A DNA stretch of 64,000 nt from contig JADKCK010000001.1 of the NCBI GenBank assembly GCA_016718845.1, positions 1 to 64,000 of the forward strand. The letters are read 5' to 3'. The stretch's first letter is position 1. Every line of letters begins with the position of its first letter. Below, in pieces: positions 39,180 to 48,526 of this stretch. Both the position numbers and the translations under genes were made by a program. The stretch is from Sphingobacteriales bacterium (GTDB lineage Bacteria; Bacteroidota; Bacteroidia; Chitinophagales; UBA2359). Below the pieces are notes generated by a model that did not search any database, was not told the DNA's origin, and worked only from the letters and a program-made list of their open reading frames with translations.

Positions 39180-40472
39180 ATGACTAAATTTGCCGCAATT
39201 GCCCTATTTTTTATTGCACAATTTAACAGCAAATTTATTTTTGCACAAACCACCATCAACGATTTAAGTTTGGCTCGGCAGGTGATAGATACACTTTGCT
39301 CGCCCATTATGTGCGGGCGCGGCTATAGCAACAATGGCAACACAAACGCAGCCCAATATATTGCCGCACAATTTGCCCAGATAGGTTTGCAAACACCGCC
39401 CAACTTGCCCACCTATCAACAGCCATTTACGGTGTCGGCAAACACCTTTAGTGGGGCTATGCACGTGGCTATCAACCAAAAAACATTGGTAGCAGGGCAA
39501 GATTACCAAATAAACCCTAGCTCGGTGGGCAAAAAAGGTACTTTTGACCTAAAAATAATTACCGCCAAACAATTACTTAACGACCGATTGTTCAAAAAAT
39601 TGTTGCACACACGTAATAACAAAAAAGCTTTGCTGTTCGATTATCCCGACTCGTTGGCTACCCAACTAAACCCCAAACAAGAGCAGCTAAGCAACGCCCT
39701 TGATGCACCGCTATACCTGCATCTGACCAACCAAAAATTAACCTGGCACATTAGCACACAAGCCAATCAAGCAACCCAATTAACGCTAAAACAAGATGCT
39801 CTGCCCATGTCTCCAAAAACAGTAACGGTTGATATTGACAACGAACAAAGGACACACCAAACGGCTAATGTAGTGGGTTTTGTACGCGGCACGGCACAAC
39901 CCGATTCGTTTTTGGTATTTACGGCTCACTACGACCACCTTGGGCAAATGGGCAGAGATACCTACATACCCGGTGCCAACGACAACGCGGCAGGGGTGGC
40001 TATGTTGTTGGATTTGGCACGATATTTTGTCCAAAAACCCGCCCGATACTCGATATTATTTATTGCCTTTAGTGCCGAAGAGTTAGGCTTGTTAGGCTCG
40101 CAGTATTATGTCGAGAACCCTATTTTTCCGCTCAAAAACATTCGTTTTTTAGTAAATACCGACATTGTTGGCACCGGCAACGAGGGTATTACTGTGGTAA
40201 ATGCCACCGAGTTTAGTGCCGATTTTGCTCAACTAAAAACCCTTAACGACACACTGCAATTGTTACCTCAAATAAAACTACGCGGCAAGGCTGCCAACAG
40301 CGACCATTACCCGTTTTACGAAAAAGGCGTACACTGCTTTTTTATTTACACACTTGGGGGTATAAAAGCCTATCACGATATTTACGACCGCCCCGAAACA
40401 CTACCCCTCACCAAATTTACCGAGCTAAAACAACTAATTATTGCCTTTATGGAAAAACAAAGTGGTAATTAA
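39180..40472 (+). CDS. M28 family metallopeptidase, secreted
   Basis: 430 aa. Signal peptide MTKFAAIALFFIAQFNSKFIFA at the start. Zinc-ligand motifs are FTAHYDHLGQ, PGANDNAAGVAMLLDL, FSAEELGLLGSQYYVE and a downstream NSDHYPFYEKG, as in M28 aminopeptidases. A protease-associated-like segment lies between the signal and the peptidase. It probably degrades peptides in the periplasm or outside the cell. Substrate preference is unknown. It is divergent from mrdA. Confidence 0.92.
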   Translation: MTKFAAIALFFIAQFNSKFIFAQTTINDLSLARQVIDTLCSPIMCGRGYSNNGNTNAAQYIAAQFAQIGLQTPPNLPTYQQPFTVSANTFSGAMHVAINQKTLVAGQDYQINPSSVGKKGTFDLKIITAKQLLNDRLFKKLLHTRNNKKALLFDYPDSLATQLNPKQEQLSNALDAPLYLHLTNQKLTWHISTQANQATQLTLKQDALPMSPKTVTVDIDNEQRTHQTANVVGFVRGTAQPDSFLVFTAHYDHLGQMGRDTYIPGANDNAAGVAMLLDLARYFVQKPARYSILFIAFSAEELGLLGSQYYVENPIFPLKNIRFLVNTDIVGTGNEGITVVNATEFSADFAQLKTLNDTLQLLPQIKLRGKAANSDHYPFYEKGVHCFFIYTLGGIKAYHDIYDRPETLPLTKFTELKQLIIAFMEKQSGN

Positions 40473-40494
40473 TTACCAATAAAAAATTAAAAAG

Positions 40495-41436
40495 ATGAAT
40501 CCAAAAATAAAAATAGTAATAGTTGGCATTGGAGGCGTTGGTGGATATTTTGGTGGATTGTTGGCTAAAAAATACCAAGATTCGGACGAAGTAGCGGTTA
40601 TTTTTGTGGCAAGAGGCGAGCATTTAAAACAAATTCAGAAAAATGGGCTAAAAGTAATAAAAGGCTCGGACGAGTTTATTGCTAAACCAGCATTAGCAAC
40701 CGATAATGCTAACGATATTGGTATTGCCGATTTTATTATCTTTTGCACTAAAAGCTATGATTTAGAAGCGGCTATTGCACAACTAAAGCCTTGCATTGGC
40801 GAAAAAACAAGCTTATTGCCTTTGTTAAATGGTGTTGATGCGGTTGAAAGAATAAAAAAAAACCTACCTAATGCAACTGTTTTTCAGGCTTGTGTTTATA
40901 TAGTTTCGGAGTTAAAAAAGGCGGGCGTAATCGAAAACAGAGGCAATATTCAAACGCTTTATTTTGGGCTTGAACAAGAAATTAACGACCAACTTTTGCT
41001 CTTTGAAAAATTATTAAAAGATGCCCACATCGAAGCAAGTTGTAGTAACAACATACTATCAATTGTTTGGGAAAAATTTATCTTTATATCCGCAACAGCA
41101 ACTGCAACGGCGTATTTTGACACGTGTATCGGAGAATTGCTGAAAGAAAACCCAACCGTAGTGTTAAAACTAATTGACGAGGTAACACAAATTGCCTTAG
41201 CAAAAGGGATAAAAATTGACCCCCAAATTGCCCAAAAAACCTTAGATAAGCTAAAAAAACTGCCTTACGAAACCACCACTTCGATGCACCGCGATTATAA
41301 AAATTTAAATTCCCAAACAGAAGTTATGTCCTTAACTGGTTTTGTTGTTACACACGGGCAATCATTAAACATCGAAACGCCTGTGTATAAAAAAATGTAC
41401 GAAAAAATGCGGAGTACTAAAATAAATATACTGTAA
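40495..41436 (+). CDS. Ketopantoate reductase family (ApbA/PanE) protein
   Basis: 313 aa. The N-terminal Rossmann fold has GIGGVGGYFGGLLAKKY and the C-terminal ApbA domain has WEKFIFISATATATAYFD and TTSMHRDYKNLNSQTEVMSL. PanE reduces ketopantoate to pantoate with NADPH in pantothenate (coenzyme A) synthesis. The family also contains look-alikes, so the panE role is likely but not proved. It starts 23 bases after the M28 gene and is followed by strong terminators. Confidence 0.85.
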   Translation: MNPKIKIVIVGIGGVGGYFGGLLAKKYQDSDEVAVIFVARGEHLKQIQKNGLKVIKGSDEFIAKPALATDNANDIGIADFIIFCTKSYDLEAAIAQLKPCIGEKTSLLPLLNGVDAVERIKKNLPNATVFQACVYIVSELKKAGVIENRGNIQTLYFGLEQEINDQLLLFEKLLKDAHIEASCSNNILSIVWEKFIFISATATATAYFDTCIGELLKENPTVVLKLIDEVTQIALAKGIKIDPQIAQKTLDKLKKLPYETTTSMHRDYKNLNSQTEVMSLTGFVVTHGQSLNIETPVYKKMYEKMRSTKINIL

Positions 41437-41456
41437 ATTTTGTATGTATTTTATGC

Positions 41457-41519
41457 AAAATGGCAAATTTACAGCAACAAATACTGCAAATTTGCCATTT
41501 TTAGGGTATTTTTACCCTA
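41457..41519. terminator. Double hairpin terminator between convergent genes
   Basis: The first hairpin is a 14-bp perfect stem (AAAATGGCAAATTT with AAATTTGCCATTTT), followed by a second short one (TAGGGTA, TTTT, TACCCTA). It stands between the plus-strand ApbA/PanE-like gene and the minus-strand gene ending at 41537 and likely serves both. Confidence 0.85.
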
Positions 41520-41536
41520 TTTTTGCAAAAAACGGG

Positions 41537-42256
41537 TTATTCTTTTATTCCATCTTCGTCAATAATATAATTTTCGTCTATTTCAAAGCGTTTTGTTTCG
41601 GGTCCAAAAAGTTCGCCTTTTTTCATGGCTTTAAAAAACTTAATCCACGCCATTGGGTCAAAAATGCCGCGGTATGGTTCTTGCCCATACGAGTACATTT
41701 GTCTAGCATATTGCCGCGATTGATAATTAAAGTTTTCGCGTCCGTCCATAGCCAATACTTCGCCTTGTTCGCGTAGTGTTTCGCGTTCTAGGTTTCGTTT
41801 GGCTCGTTTTAGGTCGTCGTCGGGTACTTGCAGGGTCATAAATGCATCGTCAAACTCGTGGGGTTTGGGCCAGGGGTAAATAGTTGCGGTGGGCAGCATA
41901 ATGTTATCGCGTTTTAGTTTTTTGATAACCGTATATGAGTCCTTTACCAAATCGGTGGGTATAACCAAAGCCGATGTAACGTAGCCCACTGCCGAAAACC
42001 TAACCGTATCGCCTTTTTGTACCACAAACGAAAAAAAGCCGTTTTCGTCGCACAAAGCGCCGCGTTTGGTGCGCCTATTGCCAACCGAGGCATAAAGTAT
42101 GGGCATTGTGGTTTCGGCATCAATTACTACACCTGTAAACTGCACCAAATTATTATTAGTATTATTAAGCATTTGAGCATACAAAGATGAACAATTGACT
42201 AACGAAAACAAAATGGCAATAGATATACTGAATAAGTGAAAAAAAGTTTTTTTCAT
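41537..42256 (-). CDS. Secreted carboxypeptidase-like regulatory domain protein
   Basis: 239 aa with a signal peptide (start MKKTFFHLFSISIAILFSLVN). Residues 40-130 resemble the carboxypeptidase regulatory-like (CNA-B-like) fold: VQFTGVVIDAETTMPILYASV, DENGFFSFVVQKGDTVRFSAVGY. The C-terminal 100 residues (LQVPDDDLKRAKRNLERET, FDPMAWIKFFKAMKKGELFG) are typical of a Bacteroidota protein group of unknown function. It is probably anchored or located in the periplasm. Confidence 0.8.
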   Translation of the reverse strand: MKKTFFHLFSISIAILFSLVNCSSLYAQMLNNTNNNLVQFTGVVIDAETTMPILYASVGNRRTKRGALCDENGFFSFVVQKGDTVRFSAVGYVTSALVIPTDLVKDSYTVIKKLKRDNIMLPTATIYPWPKPHEFDDAFMTLQVPDDDLKRAKRNLERETLREQGEVLAMDGRENFNYQSRQYARQMYSYGQEPYRGIFDPMAWIKFFKAMKKGELFGPETKRFEIDENYIIDEDGIKE

Positions 42257-42634
42257 AACATTTTATAGAAAGTAGAAAATTTAAATAAGCATACCGAACT
42301 CTCTAACTGCTAAATTTGTTGTATCTTTGCGTTAGGTTTCGTTGATATAGCCATACATCGGTAATTTGCGGCATTTAGTTGCCTATAGCCGTATATTAGT
42401 ACAACAAATTTACGCTTTATTTCGTTCTTTGTGGCACAAAATATTTTTTTATTGCCCTAAAAAGCCAATTTATGGTAATTTAATCAACAAAGAGGCTTTA
42501 AAAAGTGTTAAATTTGTTGGTGAAAGTAAACTAAAATCAACAATAAAGTAATAAATTTTACAAAATAAACACTAAACCTTAACATTGCCTTACTTGTAAT
42601 AAAAAAATAATTTAATTAAATACAATAAAAAAAC
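42257..42634. other. Leader region before the DUF262 operon
   Basis: 378 bases. A TATCTTTG -7 box lies at 42322-42329 on the plus strand, about 306 bases before the DUF262 start, so the operon would have a long leader. The 61-codon open frame at 42366-42551 has no family resemblance and is not called. The last 60 bases before the start are very AT-rich. Confidence 0.45.
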
Positions 42635-44173
42635 ATGAAACTGAAGGAACTGGCTACTATAAAACGTGGTATAAAATTAGATGCAAAATATTTGCAAAAA
42701 ACACCAATGTTAGCAGGTACTCATGTATCTTACTATACATTAGAAAGTTTATTATTAAATAATATAGCCTCTAATGTTGCTACTAAAGATTTACGAAAAT
42801 TGGAAATTAGCAAAGATAGATTACTGTCTTATGGAGATTACTTGCTTTTTAAAACAGGTGAAAAATGGACTTTTCATCGATACGATAGCATTAGCGGACA
42901 GACATTGGTTAATGAAGATTTTTTTGTCATCCGCTCTGATTTTGGTATCGTGAATGATTTTTTTAGTTATTCAAATAATAGGGAATATTTTTACAACCAA
43001 TTAAATAACCACACAGAAATAACAGAATTAAGTATAGGAGAAATAAGTATCTTCACGGATGACATAGAAGAATTACAACGCCCCAACGAATCTGAAATTT
43101 TAGGTTTGCGTAATCCGTTACAAGAAGATGAAGTATCGCGTATCCGAATGACACAAAAAGTTATTACATTAGACAAACTATTAAAAAGAGTTAAATACAA
43201 AGAAATAATCCTAGATGCCGATTTTCAACGGCGACCAGGTTTGTGGGATTACGGACGCAAAAGCCGATTAATAGAGTCTATTATATTAGGATTATCAATT
43301 CCTGCATTTTATTTTGATGCAACCAATAACGAAGGCAATAAAGATGATTGGCAAGTTATTGATGGTTTACAAAGAATAAGCGCTGTTAAAGAGTTTATTG
43401 TTGAGGAAAAATTTACATTAACAGAACTTGACTATTTACCGCATTTGGAAGGTACGAAATTTTCAGACTTAGAGCGAATACATCAAAGAAAGATAGAAGA
43501 GTTTGAAATAATTGCGTATATATTGGATAGAGGTACTCCTAAAAGCATTGTTTATAAGATGTTTAAAAGCATCAATACTAGTGCCTTGCGTTTAGAGTCG
43601 CAAGAAATTCGCCACGCTATTAACCCAGGTAAACCCGCCGAATGGCTTAAAAAAGTAGGTGATTCAGAGTGGTTTAAAAAAGTGGGGCACAGTCCAAGGC
43701 AACACGAGAGAATGGAAAATAGGGAGGCAGTACTGCGTTTTATGGCTTTTAGACAAAGAAAATATCAAGCATACACACCCGATATGCAGAATTTTCTGGA
43801 TAAAGCAATGACAGATATTTATCGCATTCCACAACAAGATTTAGACCTATACGAGCAAGAACTTAAAATAGTAGTAGAATTACTTATAACCATTTTAGGC
43901 GAATTTGCGTTTAGTAGAAAAATGTTTGATACCAATAGAGCTTTTAGGGTAAATAATATTATTTTCGAATTGTTGACTTTTGGCTTCTCGGGTTTAACTA
44001 AAGAAAAAGCAAATCAATTTAAAAACAAAAAAAACAACATATCAGAACGAATTAAATCGTATTTCAAGGGCAAACCCGCTAGTTTTTGGGAGTCTGATTA
44101 TGCCTATTCTAAAAGTGGTATTTCAGAACGATTTGCTGATATGGAACAACTAATGAAAAATTTAACTACATGA
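42635..44173 (+). CDS. DUF262 protein with specificity-subunit-like head
   Basis: 512 aa. The first 150 residues (LKELATIKRGIKLD, HVSYYTLESLLLNN, RLLSYGDYLLFKTGEKW) resemble the target-recognition domain of type I HsdS subunits. Residues 185-330 are DUF262, a ParB-like fold seen in GmrS: ADFQRRPGLWDYGRKSRLIE, VIDGLQRISAVKEF, FKSINTSALRLESQEIRHA. The C-terminal half is helical, and no DUF1524 HNH nuclease of the GmrSD type follows. DUF262 proteins are commonly found in phage defence. Overlaps the next gene by 4 bases (ATGA). Confidence 0.75.
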   Translation: MKLKELATIKRGIKLDAKYLQKTPMLAGTHVSYYTLESLLLNNIASNVATKDLRKLEISKDRLLSYGDYLLFKTGEKWTFHRYDSISGQTLVNEDFFVIRSDFGIVNDFFSYSNNREYFYNQLNNHTEITELSIGEISIFTDDIEELQRPNESEILGLRNPLQEDEVSRIRMTQKVITLDKLLKRVKYKEIILDADFQRRPGLWDYGRKSRLIESIILGLSIPAFYFDATNNEGNKDDWQVIDGLQRISAVKEFIVEEKFTLTELDYLPHLEGTKFSDLERIHQRKIEEFEIIAYILDRGTPKSIVYKMFKSINTSALRLESQEIRHAINPGKPAEWLKKVGDSEWFKKVGHSPRQHERMENREAVLRFMAFRQRKYQAYTPDMQNFLDKAMTDIYRIPQQDLDLYEQELKIVVELLITILGEFAFSRKMFDTNRAFRVNNIIFELLTFGFSGLTKEKANQFKNKKNNISERIKSYFKGKPASFWESDYAYSKSGISERFADMEQLMKNLTT

Positions 44174-45309
44174 TACAGTCTATCTACATAAAAAACTACA
44201 AGATAATTAAAGAACAAACGTTGACCTTGTCGAATCTCAATATTTTGACAGGACTTAATAGCTCGGGCAAAAGTTCTTTTATCCAATCTTTGTTGTTGTT
44301 ACGACAATCTTACGATAGAGGATACCTATCACGACGCCAACCATTGTTATACTTGGGCGAAGAAGGTAATGAATATATGACTCGTTCGGGATTTTTTAGC
44401 GATATCTTTAATTTCTATGCAGAACGAACAGAATCTATTGTTTTCGATATTTTCGAAAACGAAAATAGTTATAAATTTACTACTATCCCTTACGATAACA
44501 TACCAGAAACTGCTATACCTTGTACATTAACAACAAACGATTGGGAACAAAGCGTGCTTTTTAGCAATCGTTTTCAGTACCTATCTACTGATAGAATTAT
44601 ACCACAAGAATCGTATCCCAAATTTGTAACGGGCGAACTATTAGGTAAGGACGGACGATATACCGCTCATTATTTAGACCGCCATGGGCGCACACCAATT
44701 GCGATAGAATCTTTATGGCATCCTGCTGCATTGTCTAATCTTTTAATCGAGCAGGTAGCTTGCTGGATGGGCGAAATTAGCCCAGGCGTAATCGTTGAAA
44801 CCGAAGAAAAAGCACAGAATATTGAGTTGCGATATGCTTATCGACAAAATAACTTTTCTATAAAACCTCAAAATGTAGGTTTTGGGCTAACGTATGCCTT
44901 GCCTATTGTAGTTGCTTTATTGTCGGCAAAGCCAGGCGATTTGTTGTTGTTAGAAAACCCTGAAACACATTTGCACCCCAAAGGACAATCTAAATTGGCA
45001 CGACTAATGGCACTAACTGCTCAAGCAGGCGTACAAATTATTTGTGAAACCCATAGCGACCATATCATAAATGGTACATTGGTGGCATGTAAAGAGATGG
45101 AAAGAGGGCAACAGGGTATTGACCGTAATAATGTGCATATTTTTTACATTGACAAAAACGACGACACACCAGAAAATAATAAGGTGACTTTACTCAATGT
45201 AGAAGCAGGTATAAAAATTATAAATCCACCTAAGGGCTTTTTTGATCAATACAAAACCGATATTAGAAATGAGTACACAAGTTTTTATAGCTCTGCCAAG
45301 TCAATATAA
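44170..45309 (+). CDS. AAA ATPase with DUF3696 (OLD/RecF-like)
   Basis: 379 aa. Walker A GLNSSGKSS at about 28-36, followed by an OLD/RecF-type N-terminus (IQSIYIKNYKIIKEQTLTL). Walker B is LLLLENPETHLHP and the H-loop is ICETHSDHIIN. The C-terminal part fits DUF3696. Such ATPases act with nucleases or toxins in several defence systems. It is translationally coupled to the DUF262 gene upstream and overlaps the start of the toxin-like gene downstream by about 40 bases. Confidence 0.85.
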   Translation: MIQSIYIKNYKIIKEQTLTLSNLNILTGLNSSGKSSFIQSLLLLRQSYDRGYLSRRQPLLYLGEEGNEYMTRSGFFSDIFNFYAERTESIVFDIFENENSYKFTTIPYDNIPETAIPCTLTTNDWEQSVLFSNRFQYLSTDRIIPQESYPKFVTGELLGKDGRYTAHYLDRHGRTPIAIESLWHPAALSNLLIEQVACWMGEISPGVIVETEEKAQNIELRYAYRQNNFSIKPQNVGFGLTYALPIVVALLSAKPGDLLLLENPETHLHPKGQSKLARLMALTAQAGVQIICETHSDHIINGTLVACKEMERGQQGIDRNNVHIFYIDKNDDTPENNKVTLLNVEAGIKIINPPKGFFDQYKTDIRNEYTSFYSSAKSI

Positions 45310-46051
45310 TAATGAGCAATCTTTAGAAAAAGTTGGTGAAAGTTTATTGAAAATAAAAACATTAGCCAATAAATATAATAAATATAGCATCAATTGGTTA
45401 TACGACCAAAACACTGTTTTGATCTTTATAGAAGAACAAGATGCATGTAAAGAACTAATTTCGGATATTGCTGCTTCTTTAGATATTGAGGATTTTCGTC
45501 TAATTGCAAATGCTTGGCAAGATAGTGCTATACAAATTAGAGATTGTCGTTATATTGAATGGAACTGGGAAAGCGGTTGTATTGAGGTTAGCGGCTACGG
45601 ATTAGCCGAAATTACCGAACGAAAAATATTAGCTGAAAATAATTTATTTTTATATTTCGATTTAGAAGCTAATATAACACGCAATAGAGCCTTTATTCCC
45701 ATCCTTAAAGATGCTTTGCATATAGCCAGATTGCCTATTCTGCAATGCATCGATACTGTTCGAGATATAGAAGGATTGCAAACTTGGCTTTATACAAACT
45801 TCCCTGATGAATTTTCACTGCAAAATACTAATCGTTTCGAAAGAACCAATTACATATACACACCAAGCCGACAAAGGATATACAAAGATATTCAAAAAGG
45901 TTATTATTGGTATTTTGATTTTTATCACAAGAATCATTACGAAGTATTTGATTCTACTGGAGATAATCACCTTGGCAAAGCAGACCTAAACGGCGATCTA
46001 ATTCCAAACACAGCAGACAGTAACAAAAAGCTTGGAGATTATTTAAGTTAG
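45269..46051 (+). CDS. Protein with C-terminal colicin E3-type ribonuclease domain
   Basis: 260 aa from the ATG at 45269; an in-frame ATG 27 bases earlier lies further inside the ATPase gene. The first 200 residues are of unknown fold. The last 50 match the colicin E3 cytotoxic domain: WYFDFYHKNHYEVFD with Asp217, His220 and Glu225 in the order of the E3 catalytic D-H-E, then GDNHLGKADLNG and a final basic KKLGDYL. In E3 the Glu is seven residues after the Asp; here it is eight. E3 cuts 16S rRNA in the decoding site. Rewritten as the effector of the DUF262-DUF3696 operon, this would stop translation; that is inference. Confidence 0.7.
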   Translation: MSTQVFIALPSQYNNEQSLEKVGESLLKIKTLANKYNKYSINWLYDQNTVLIFIEEQDACKELISDIAASLDIEDFRLIANAWQDSAIQIRDCRYIEWNWESGCIEVSGYGLAEITERKILAENNLFLYFDLEANITRNRAFIPILKDALHIARLPILQCIDTVRDIEGLQTWLYTNFPDEFSLQNTNRFERTNYIYTPSRQRIYKDIQKGYYWYFDFYHKNHYEVFDSTGDNHLGKADLNGDLIPNTADSNKKLGDYLS

Positions 46052-46120
46052 TATTATTCTACAAATAATCTATTTATCTCTTCAACCATCTTTACAATCT
46101 ATCATCTCCTCCAAAAAATA

Positions 46121-47740
46121 ATGCAAAAAAACAACTTCAACGTATTTATCCCACTGCTTTTTGCTGTAGTATTAGCCATTGGTATGCAGTTGGGCTTTAA
46201 AATGTACGAGTCTATCAAAGGCAAATCCTCAAAAACGGCATCCTCGTTTTTGTCAAGTGGCAGGGGCAACTCCGAGTTCGATGAGATACTTAACTATGTG
46301 CAAGCAAAGTACGTAGATACCGTAAACGTAGAACAATTTACCGACAGAGCATTTAACCGAGCATTGCACGAACTTGACCCACACTCAAGCTACATCTCGC
46401 CCAGCGAATTGCAAGATGTAGAAGAATCGTTACAGGGCAATTTTGATGGCATTGGCGTTGAATTTTCGATAGTAAAAGATACCTTAGTGGTTATTACGCC
46501 TATCGCCGGAGGACCCTCGGAGGCGCTTGGCATTAGGGCAGGAGATAAAATTGTAAAAATTAACGACTCGACCGCCGTTAAGTTGGATAACGAGCAAATT
46601 GTAAAAAAATTGCGAGGTATTCGCGGAACCAAAGTAAAAGTAAGTATTTACCGCAAAGGGGTTCCCGAATTGTTGGACTTTACCATTACCCGCGATAAAA
46701 TTCCGTTGGTAAGCGTTGATGCAGGTTATATGATGGACAACCAAGTGGGTTACATAAAAGTTAACCGGTTTAGCGCCACCACCTACGAAGAATTTATGAC
46801 CAAACTGGCTGCCCTAAAAGAAAGTGGCATGACCAAACTAATACTTGACCTACGCCAAAACCCAGGTGGCTTTTTGAACGCCGCCGTAGATATTGCCGAC
46901 GAATTTTTACCCGGACAAAGCCTTATTGTATACACCGAAGGTAGAACCTACAAACGCAAAGATTACAAATCCGGACGCGATGGCTTGTTTGAACAGGGCG
47001 ACTTGGTAGTACTTGTCGACGAAGGCTCGGCATCGGCATCAGAAATTGTGTCGGGTGCAGTGCAAGATTGGGACAGAGGCGAAATTATTGGCAGACGCTC
47101 GTTTGGTAAAGGCTTGGTGCAAGAGCAATACGACCTAAGCAATGGCGGTGCTTTGCGCCTAACCGTGGCTAGGTATCACACACCCTCGGGCAGATGTATC
47201 CAAAAATCGTACGAAGATGGTATTGATGCCTACGAAGAAGACCTAGAACACCGCTACGAAGACGGCGAACTGGAAAATCCCGATAGCGTATCGGCAAAAC
47301 AAAAAATAGATAGCAGCCAAGTATTTAAAACAAAAATAAAAGGACGAAAAGTATATGGCGGCGGCGGTATCAGCCCCGATATATCGGTGCCACTCGAAAA
47401 ACTATCATCGGCATTTGTAGCCCGCGCACGTGGCGTTGTTCCGCAATTTGTGTACAATTATTACAGCAATCATCAACCCGAATTTAAACAATATGCAACC
47501 GTTGATGCCTTTGCAAAAAACTTTACCATATCAAACGCCATGTTCGACGAATACGAAAAAACCGTAAAAACCGAGCTGAAAATACTCGACGAAAAACAAC
47601 TAAACGCCAACAGAGGCTTGATAGAAACTACCATGAAAGCCTATTTTGCCCGACAACTATGGGGCAACGATGGTTTTTATCCTATCATCAACAAAGAAGA
47701 TAAAACACTACAAAAAGCATATCAAACAATTTTAAACTAA
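46121..47740 (+). CDS. S41 family C-terminal processing peptidase
   Basis: 539 aa. One N-terminal membrane segment, a PDZ domain at about 95-175 (GIGVEFSIVKDTLVVITPI, AGDKIVKINDSTAV) and the S41 protease core (LILDLRQNPGGFLNAAVDIAD, then VLVDEGSASASEIVSGAVQD with the catalytic Ser, and GRRSFGKGLVQ with the Lys). It degrades or trims proteins in the periplasm, recognising C-termini. The last 150 residues are an extension common in Bacteroidota members. Starts 69 bases after the toxin-like gene. Confidence 0.95.
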   Translation: MQKNNFNVFIPLLFAVVLAIGMQLGFKMYESIKGKSSKTASSFLSSGRGNSEFDEILNYVQAKYVDTVNVEQFTDRAFNRALHELDPHSSYISPSELQDVEESLQGNFDGIGVEFSIVKDTLVVITPIAGGPSEALGIRAGDKIVKINDSTAVKLDNEQIVKKLRGIRGTKVKVSIYRKGVPELLDFTITRDKIPLVSVDAGYMMDNQVGYIKVNRFSATTYEEFMTKLAALKESGMTKLILDLRQNPGGFLNAAVDIADEFLPGQSLIVYTEGRTYKRKDYKSGRDGLFEQGDLVVLVDEGSASASEIVSGAVQDWDRGEIIGRRSFGKGLVQEQYDLSNGGALRLTVARYHTPSGRCIQKSYEDGIDAYEEDLEHRYEDGELENPDSVSAKQKIDSSQVFKTKIKGRKVYGGGGISPDISVPLEKLSSAFVARARGVVPQFVYNYYSNHQPEFKQYATVDAFAKNFTISNAMFDEYEKTVKTELKILDEKQLNANRGLIETTMKAYFARQLWGNDGFYPIINKEDKTLQKAYQTILN

Positions 47741-47762
47741 CGAAAAAAACAATCATCAATCA

Positions 47763-48494
47763 ATGACCATTAAAGTAGGCGACAGCGTAAAAGTAAAAAA
47801 GGGCGTTTTAGACCCCGACGACAACAAAACAGACATAAGTGGCTGGCAAGGCAGGGTTATTAAACTTGAAGAAAGTGAAAATGCTATAGAAATTGCCTGG
47901 GATAGCATTACACTACTAAACATGCCCAAAGCATCAATTCAGGATTGCGAAACAGACGGTTTTGATTGGAGCTGCATGTGGCTCGGCGAAGATGAGGTAG
48001 AAATATGCACCGAGCGCGACACGCTGCAAGATGTAGCAAAAGCCATTGACCAAATAAACGAAGAAATTGAGCCTTATGAGTTGCCACTCGACGAAATGGG
48101 AGAGTACGTAGCCGAAATTATAGACGACGAAGACCTAAGCATCAACGAAGATACCCTTGAACTATACCTCGACCACCTAGAAGAGTATGTTACAAAAGGA
48201 TATGTACTAACCGGACGCGAAATGTTTGACTGGGAAGAAAAATATATCATGGGGAAAGGTAGCCAAACAGAATACGCAAACCTCAAAAAAACGCAGGCTT
48301 CGTATAACGATACTTTTGTGGTTCGAGACTTTGAAATAGAAGACGAACTATTAGAAATAATGGCAAACATAACCCGAAAAACCGACAAAAAGAAATTTAC
48401 CATACCCTTGTCGTACCTAAAATCGGTGGAAGAAGGCACCGAAGCCGACTTTGCTTTAGATGCTTACTCGTCGTGGATTGTAAATTATTCGTAA
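47763..48494 (+). CDS. Uncharacterised acidic protein with KOW/SH3-like N-terminus
   Basis: 243 aa, strongly acidic. The first 60 residues (KVGDSVKVKKGVLDP, WQGRVIKLEE) resemble an SH3 or KOW-like barrel; the rest is helical with acidic patches (EIIDDEDLSINEDTLELYLD). No catalytic motif or signal peptide. It starts 22 bases after the S41 peptidase stop, so co-expression is likely. Function unknown. Confidence 0.7.
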   Translation: MTIKVGDSVKVKKGVLDPDDNKTDISGWQGRVIKLEESENAIEIAWDSITLLNMPKASIQDCETDGFDWSCMWLGEDEVEICTERDTLQDVAKAIDQINEEIEPYELPLDEMGEYVAEIIDDEDLSINEDTLELYLDHLEEYVTKGYVLTGREMFDWEEKYIMGKGSQTEYANLKKTQASYNDTFVVRDFEIEDELLEIMANITRKTDKKKFTIPLSYLKSVEEGTEADFALDAYSSWIVNYS

Positions 48495-48526
48495 ATTTAT
48501 TTGCCCTATCTTTTAAAATTATAACC

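Noticed and set aside
42366..42551. 61-codon open frame before the DUF262 gene
   Set aside because: No recognised similarity and poor start context; treated as leader sequence.
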